This document shows positions 62,090 through 64,000 of a stretch of 64,000 nt of DNA, in pieces. The DNA is from Malonomonas sp036526255 (lineage in GTDB: Bacteria; Desulfobacterota; Desulfuromonadia; Desulfuromonadales; Geopsychrobacteraceae). The notes under the pieces were generated by a model. That model saw only the letters and a list, made by a program, of their open reading frames with translations. It was not told the DNA's origin and searched no databases. Every line of letters begins with the position of its first letter. The first letter of the stretch is position 1. The DNA is taken from the NCBI GenBank assembly GCA_036526255.1, contig DATCYW010000013.1, positions 62,001-126,000 of the forward strand. Direction: 5' to 3'. Both the position numbers and the translations under genes were made by a program.

Positions 62090-62560
62090 ATGAGTTCAGA
62101 TAATCACAACGGCGAACACGCAGACGGAATACTTGAAGCCGGCAAAAAGGCGCCGGGATATTTCTATATCCTCTACTTCGGCCTGATCATTTGGGGAGTC
62201 ATTTTCATGGCTTACTACCTGTTCAGTGGTTGGAGTTCAAGTCAGGAGTTTGAAGAGAAAATGGCGGCTCACACTGGCACGCCGGTACCGGCCGCAGCGC
62301 CTGCTGCTGCCAAACCTGCCACCGGCGGTGCAATTGACGCCTCGGCGCTGTTTGCTGATAACTGCGCCGGCTGTCACGGCGCTGACGGCAAGGGCGGCTT
62401 CGGCAGCGACTTAAGTCGCAGCAGTTATGATTACGGCAAGGATGCGGCTTCAGTCAGGGCCAGTATTGCCGATGGTCGCGGCGGAAAAATGCCGGCCTTC
62501 GGCAGCCAACTCAGCAGTGAAGAGGTTGACGCGCTGGTCGACTTTTCACTCAACCTCTAA
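62090..62560 (+). CDS. ccoP: CcoP-like subunit with one haem c domain
   Basis: 156 residues, about half of ordinary CcoP (about 290-310 residues with two haems). N-terminal 'EAGKKAPGYFYILYFGLIIWGVIF' region (helix from about 25-45), an Ala/Pro-rich linker (about 65-82) and one cytochrome c domain with 'DNCAGCHGADGKGG' and Met in 'GKMPAFGSQL'. The second CcoP haem domain is absent, while an extra one is present in the CcoO-like protein. Confidence 0.9.
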   Translation: MSSDNHNGEHADGILEAGKKAPGYFYILYFGLIIWGVIFMAYYLFSGWSSSQEFEEKMAAHTGTPVPAAAPAAAKPATGGAIDASALFADNCAGCHGADGKGGFGSDLSRSSYDYGKDAASVRASIADGRGGKMPAFGSQLSSEEVDALVDFSLNL

Positions 62561-62568
62561 CCACTTTT

Positions 62569-62599
62569 CCTGCCGGGGCAGACGTTCTGTCCCGGCAGG
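62569..62599 (+). promoter_or_regulatory. Hairpin covering the ccoG ribosome binding site
   Basis: Arms CCTGCCGGGGCAGA / TCTGTCCCGGCAGG (14 bp with one G-U pair), loop CGT. The right arm contains the CAGG of the ccoG Shine-Dalgarno (CAGGAG); no U run follows, so it is not a classic terminator. Confidence 0.7.
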
Positions 62600-62608
62600 A
62601 GCCATCTA

Positions 62609-63868
62609 ATGCCACAGTCCTGCCTATCCTCAAAAGAACTTGTGCTTCTCGGCCCATGGCGGCGCCGCTTTCAGTGGCTGGTCAGCCTGCTGATTCTGCT
62701 GCTACCCTGGGTGCAACCAGGCGGCAACAGCCTGTTGCGGATCGACATCCCCAGCTTGAGCCTGTATCTGTTCGGGCAGGTTCTGCGCATCGAAGATCTG
62801 TTTGTTTTTCTGCTGTTCTGTCTGGTCCTGACCGTTGCGTTTCTACTGATCACGCTGGTTTCTGGGAGGGTCTGGTGTGGCTGGGTCTGCCCTCAGACCA
62901 CCCTGAATGACTTGGCGGAATGGTTTGCCCGGAGCCTGTCACTGAAGGTCGTCAACAACCGCCTGCAAGGGCCGGTTTGGCGTAAAACAATCGCACAATT
63001 TTTCTACCTGCTGCTGGCCATGCTGGTTGCGGCGAACCTGCTTTGGTATTTCATTGAGCCGCAACGATTTCTCAGCAGCCTGCTGAGCGGTCAGATGCGG
63101 TTCGGAGTCTGGATGACCTTTGCCGCCTGCACGCTGCTGATCTACCTTGATCTGGCTCTGATCCGCCGACTGATGTGCAAAGAATTTTGCCCCTACGGCA
63201 GAATCCAGACCGCGCTGGTTGACCCCGGCACCCTGACCCTGCAGCTTCCGGCCAGTGAAAAGGAGCGCTGCATCAAGTGCAACTCCTGCGTTCGCTGTTG
63301 CCCGATGGAAATCGATATCCGCGCCGGTTATCAGGTTGAATGTATCAACTGCGGCCGCTGCCTCGATGCCTGCCGTCAGATCATGCACAAGCGTCAGCAG
63401 CCGGGGCTAATCTACTACACCTTTGGCACAGAGAACCGGGGAATCGGTGCATTAATGAACCCGAGATCCCTACTGCTCAGCATTGCCCTGCTGGTTCTGC
63501 TGACAATTCTCGGCATTGCTGTTTTTAACCGCGCCGAGGCCTCGCTGAAAGTTTCTGTTTCACATCAGGTCAGCAGCCGGATTTTGCCAGACGGCCAACA
63601 GGCGACTTTCTTTAACGCCTGGATCAACAATCGCGGCACAGAAAAAATGACCTACAGCTTGTCTGTCCGCAACGAAAACCAACTGCCCTTGTCAATTAAG
63701 GGGCAAACGGATTTGCCGGAACTTGCCGGAGGCAGCAATCGGCAGCTCGATTATGTGCTGGTCTCACCTCCTGTGCAGCAGCCATTCATGATAGAATTCG
63801 TGCTCATGAACAGCGCCCAGCAGATTCTGGCAACCGCCAAAGCGCAGATTTCACCAGTGACTCACTAG
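62609..63868 (+). CDS. ccoG: cbb3 oxidase accessory ferredoxin-type protein
   Basis: 419 residues; membrane protein needed for copper delivery/assembly of cbb3 oxidase. Helices near 20-40, 62-85, 130-155, 165-185 and 292-312. Two cluster motifs 'RCIKCNSCVRCCPMEID' and 'ECINCGRCLDACRQ'. 'WCGWVCPQTTLNDL' contains the conserved CxxxCP of FixG/RdxA. Residues 315-419 form the C-terminal Ig-like domain ('FFNAWINNRGTEKMTYSLS'). Confidence 0.93.
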   Translation: MPQSCLSSKELVLLGPWRRRFQWLVSLLILLLPWVQPGGNSLLRIDIPSLSLYLFGQVLRIEDLFVFLLFCLVLTVAFLLITLVSGRVWCGWVCPQTTLNDLAEWFARSLSLKVVNNRLQGPVWRKTIAQFFYLLLAMLVAANLLWYFIEPQRFLSSLLSGQMRFGVWMTFAACTLLIYLDLALIRRLMCKEFCPYGRIQTALVDPGTLTLQLPASEKERCIKCNSCVRCCPMEIDIRAGYQVECINCGRCLDACRQIMHKRQQPGLIYYTFGTENRGIGALMNPRSLLLSIALLVLLTILGIAVFNRAEASLKVSVSHQVSSRILPDGQQATFFNAWINNRGTEKMTYSLSVRNENQLPLSIKGQTDLPELAGGSNRQLDYVLVSPPVQQPFMIEFVLMNSAQQILATAKAQISPVTH

Positions 63869-63876
63869 GGAAACAG

Positions 63877-64000
63877 ATGCCTAAAAACTTTTATAAAACA
63901 TTTATTTTCTGCCTGCTCGGCGCCTTTCTGCTCTTCTCCGGCTGGTCGGCCTATCGGGCCTCGACCCATGGAACACTGGTCACGGATCGCGATTATTACA
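63877..64000 (+). CDS. ccoH: FixH/CcoH-like protein, 3' end outside window
   Basis: The first 41 residues only: a basic start, one membrane helix ('FIFCLLGAFLLFSGWSAY') and 'GTLVTDRDYY', a motif at the start of the periplasmic domain of FixH-type proteins. Position directly after ccoG supports the call. The window ends before the domain. Confidence 0.7.
   Translation, partial: MPKNFYKTFIFCLLGAFLLFSGWSAYRASTHGTLVTDRDYY

Overview
The window looks like a chromosomal segment of a Gram-negative anaerobe or microaerophile, most likely a member of the Desulfuromonadales/Desulfuromonadia (inference). Reasons: a PxxKW-type cysteine-rich small protein, many two-component and c-di-GMP proteins, the 'LSGLLPICMYCKEIRDD' sensor tail common in that group, a tungsten-type aldehyde:ferredoxin oxidoreductase, a class I (4Fe-4S) fumarase and a short cbb3 oxidase operon. 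No prophage, transposon, CRISPR array, rRNA or tRNA was recognised; the region reads as core genome with a few decayed or odd spots.

Layout. 1-6 kb: cysE (cut by the left edge), a REC-GAF-histidine kinase, class I fumarase behind a good sigma-70 promoter, a secreted cupredoxin and a CheV-type chemotaxis adaptor. 6-13 kb: DEAD-box helicase, then the leftward operon miaB - PHP phosphoesterase - M42 aminopeptidase, and a leftward M48 lipoprotein protease with a PH-like membrane protein. 13-19.5 kb: AMMECR1 protein plus a short MTHFR-like protein (rightward), two small zinc-ribbon proteins, a decayed sensor remnant, a 52-residue rubredoxin too short for routine ORF calling, and cobalamin-dependent methionine synthase split into two overlapping genes. 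19.6-23.2 kb: a c-di-GMP cluster of an MshEN-GAF reader, an alpha-solenoid protein and an HDOD-GGDEF cyclase. 24-27.5 kb: an MCE/Mla-type lipid transport operon (permease with STAS, ATPase, MCE protein, lipoprotein). 27.6-43 kb: phosphohexomutase, cysteine-cluster proteins, a CPA2 antiporter, LrgAB, TPR, glyoxalase I, LpxH-like hydrolase, YihY-family protein, a pair of M16 proteases, Lon and phosphofructokinase.

43.6-59.4 kb: HypF, PurB, a divergent aldehyde:ferredoxin oxidoreductase, a lytic transglycosylase preceded by an 11-base C tract, then a DASS dicarboxylate transporter with a sigma-54 promoter next to a sigma-54 response regulator and a large sensor kinase, polyprenyl diphosphate synthase and a second sensor kinase. 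59.5-64 kb: a cbb3 oxidase operon (ccoN, O, Q, P, G, H) behind a near-consensus sigma-70 promoter; haem c sites are distributed unusually (two in the CcoO-like protein, one in CcoP). The right edge cuts ccoH.

The best candidates for something new are the split methionine synthase with a co-transcribed rubredoxin (possible reactivation reductant), the standalone MshEN-GAF/solenoid/HDOD-GGDEF trio, the haem redistribution in the cbb3 oxidase, and a hairpin over the ccoG ribosome binding site. Start codons were chosen from ribosome binding sites and family length and often differ from the longest reading frame. All assignments are by eye from motifs; no database search was run.
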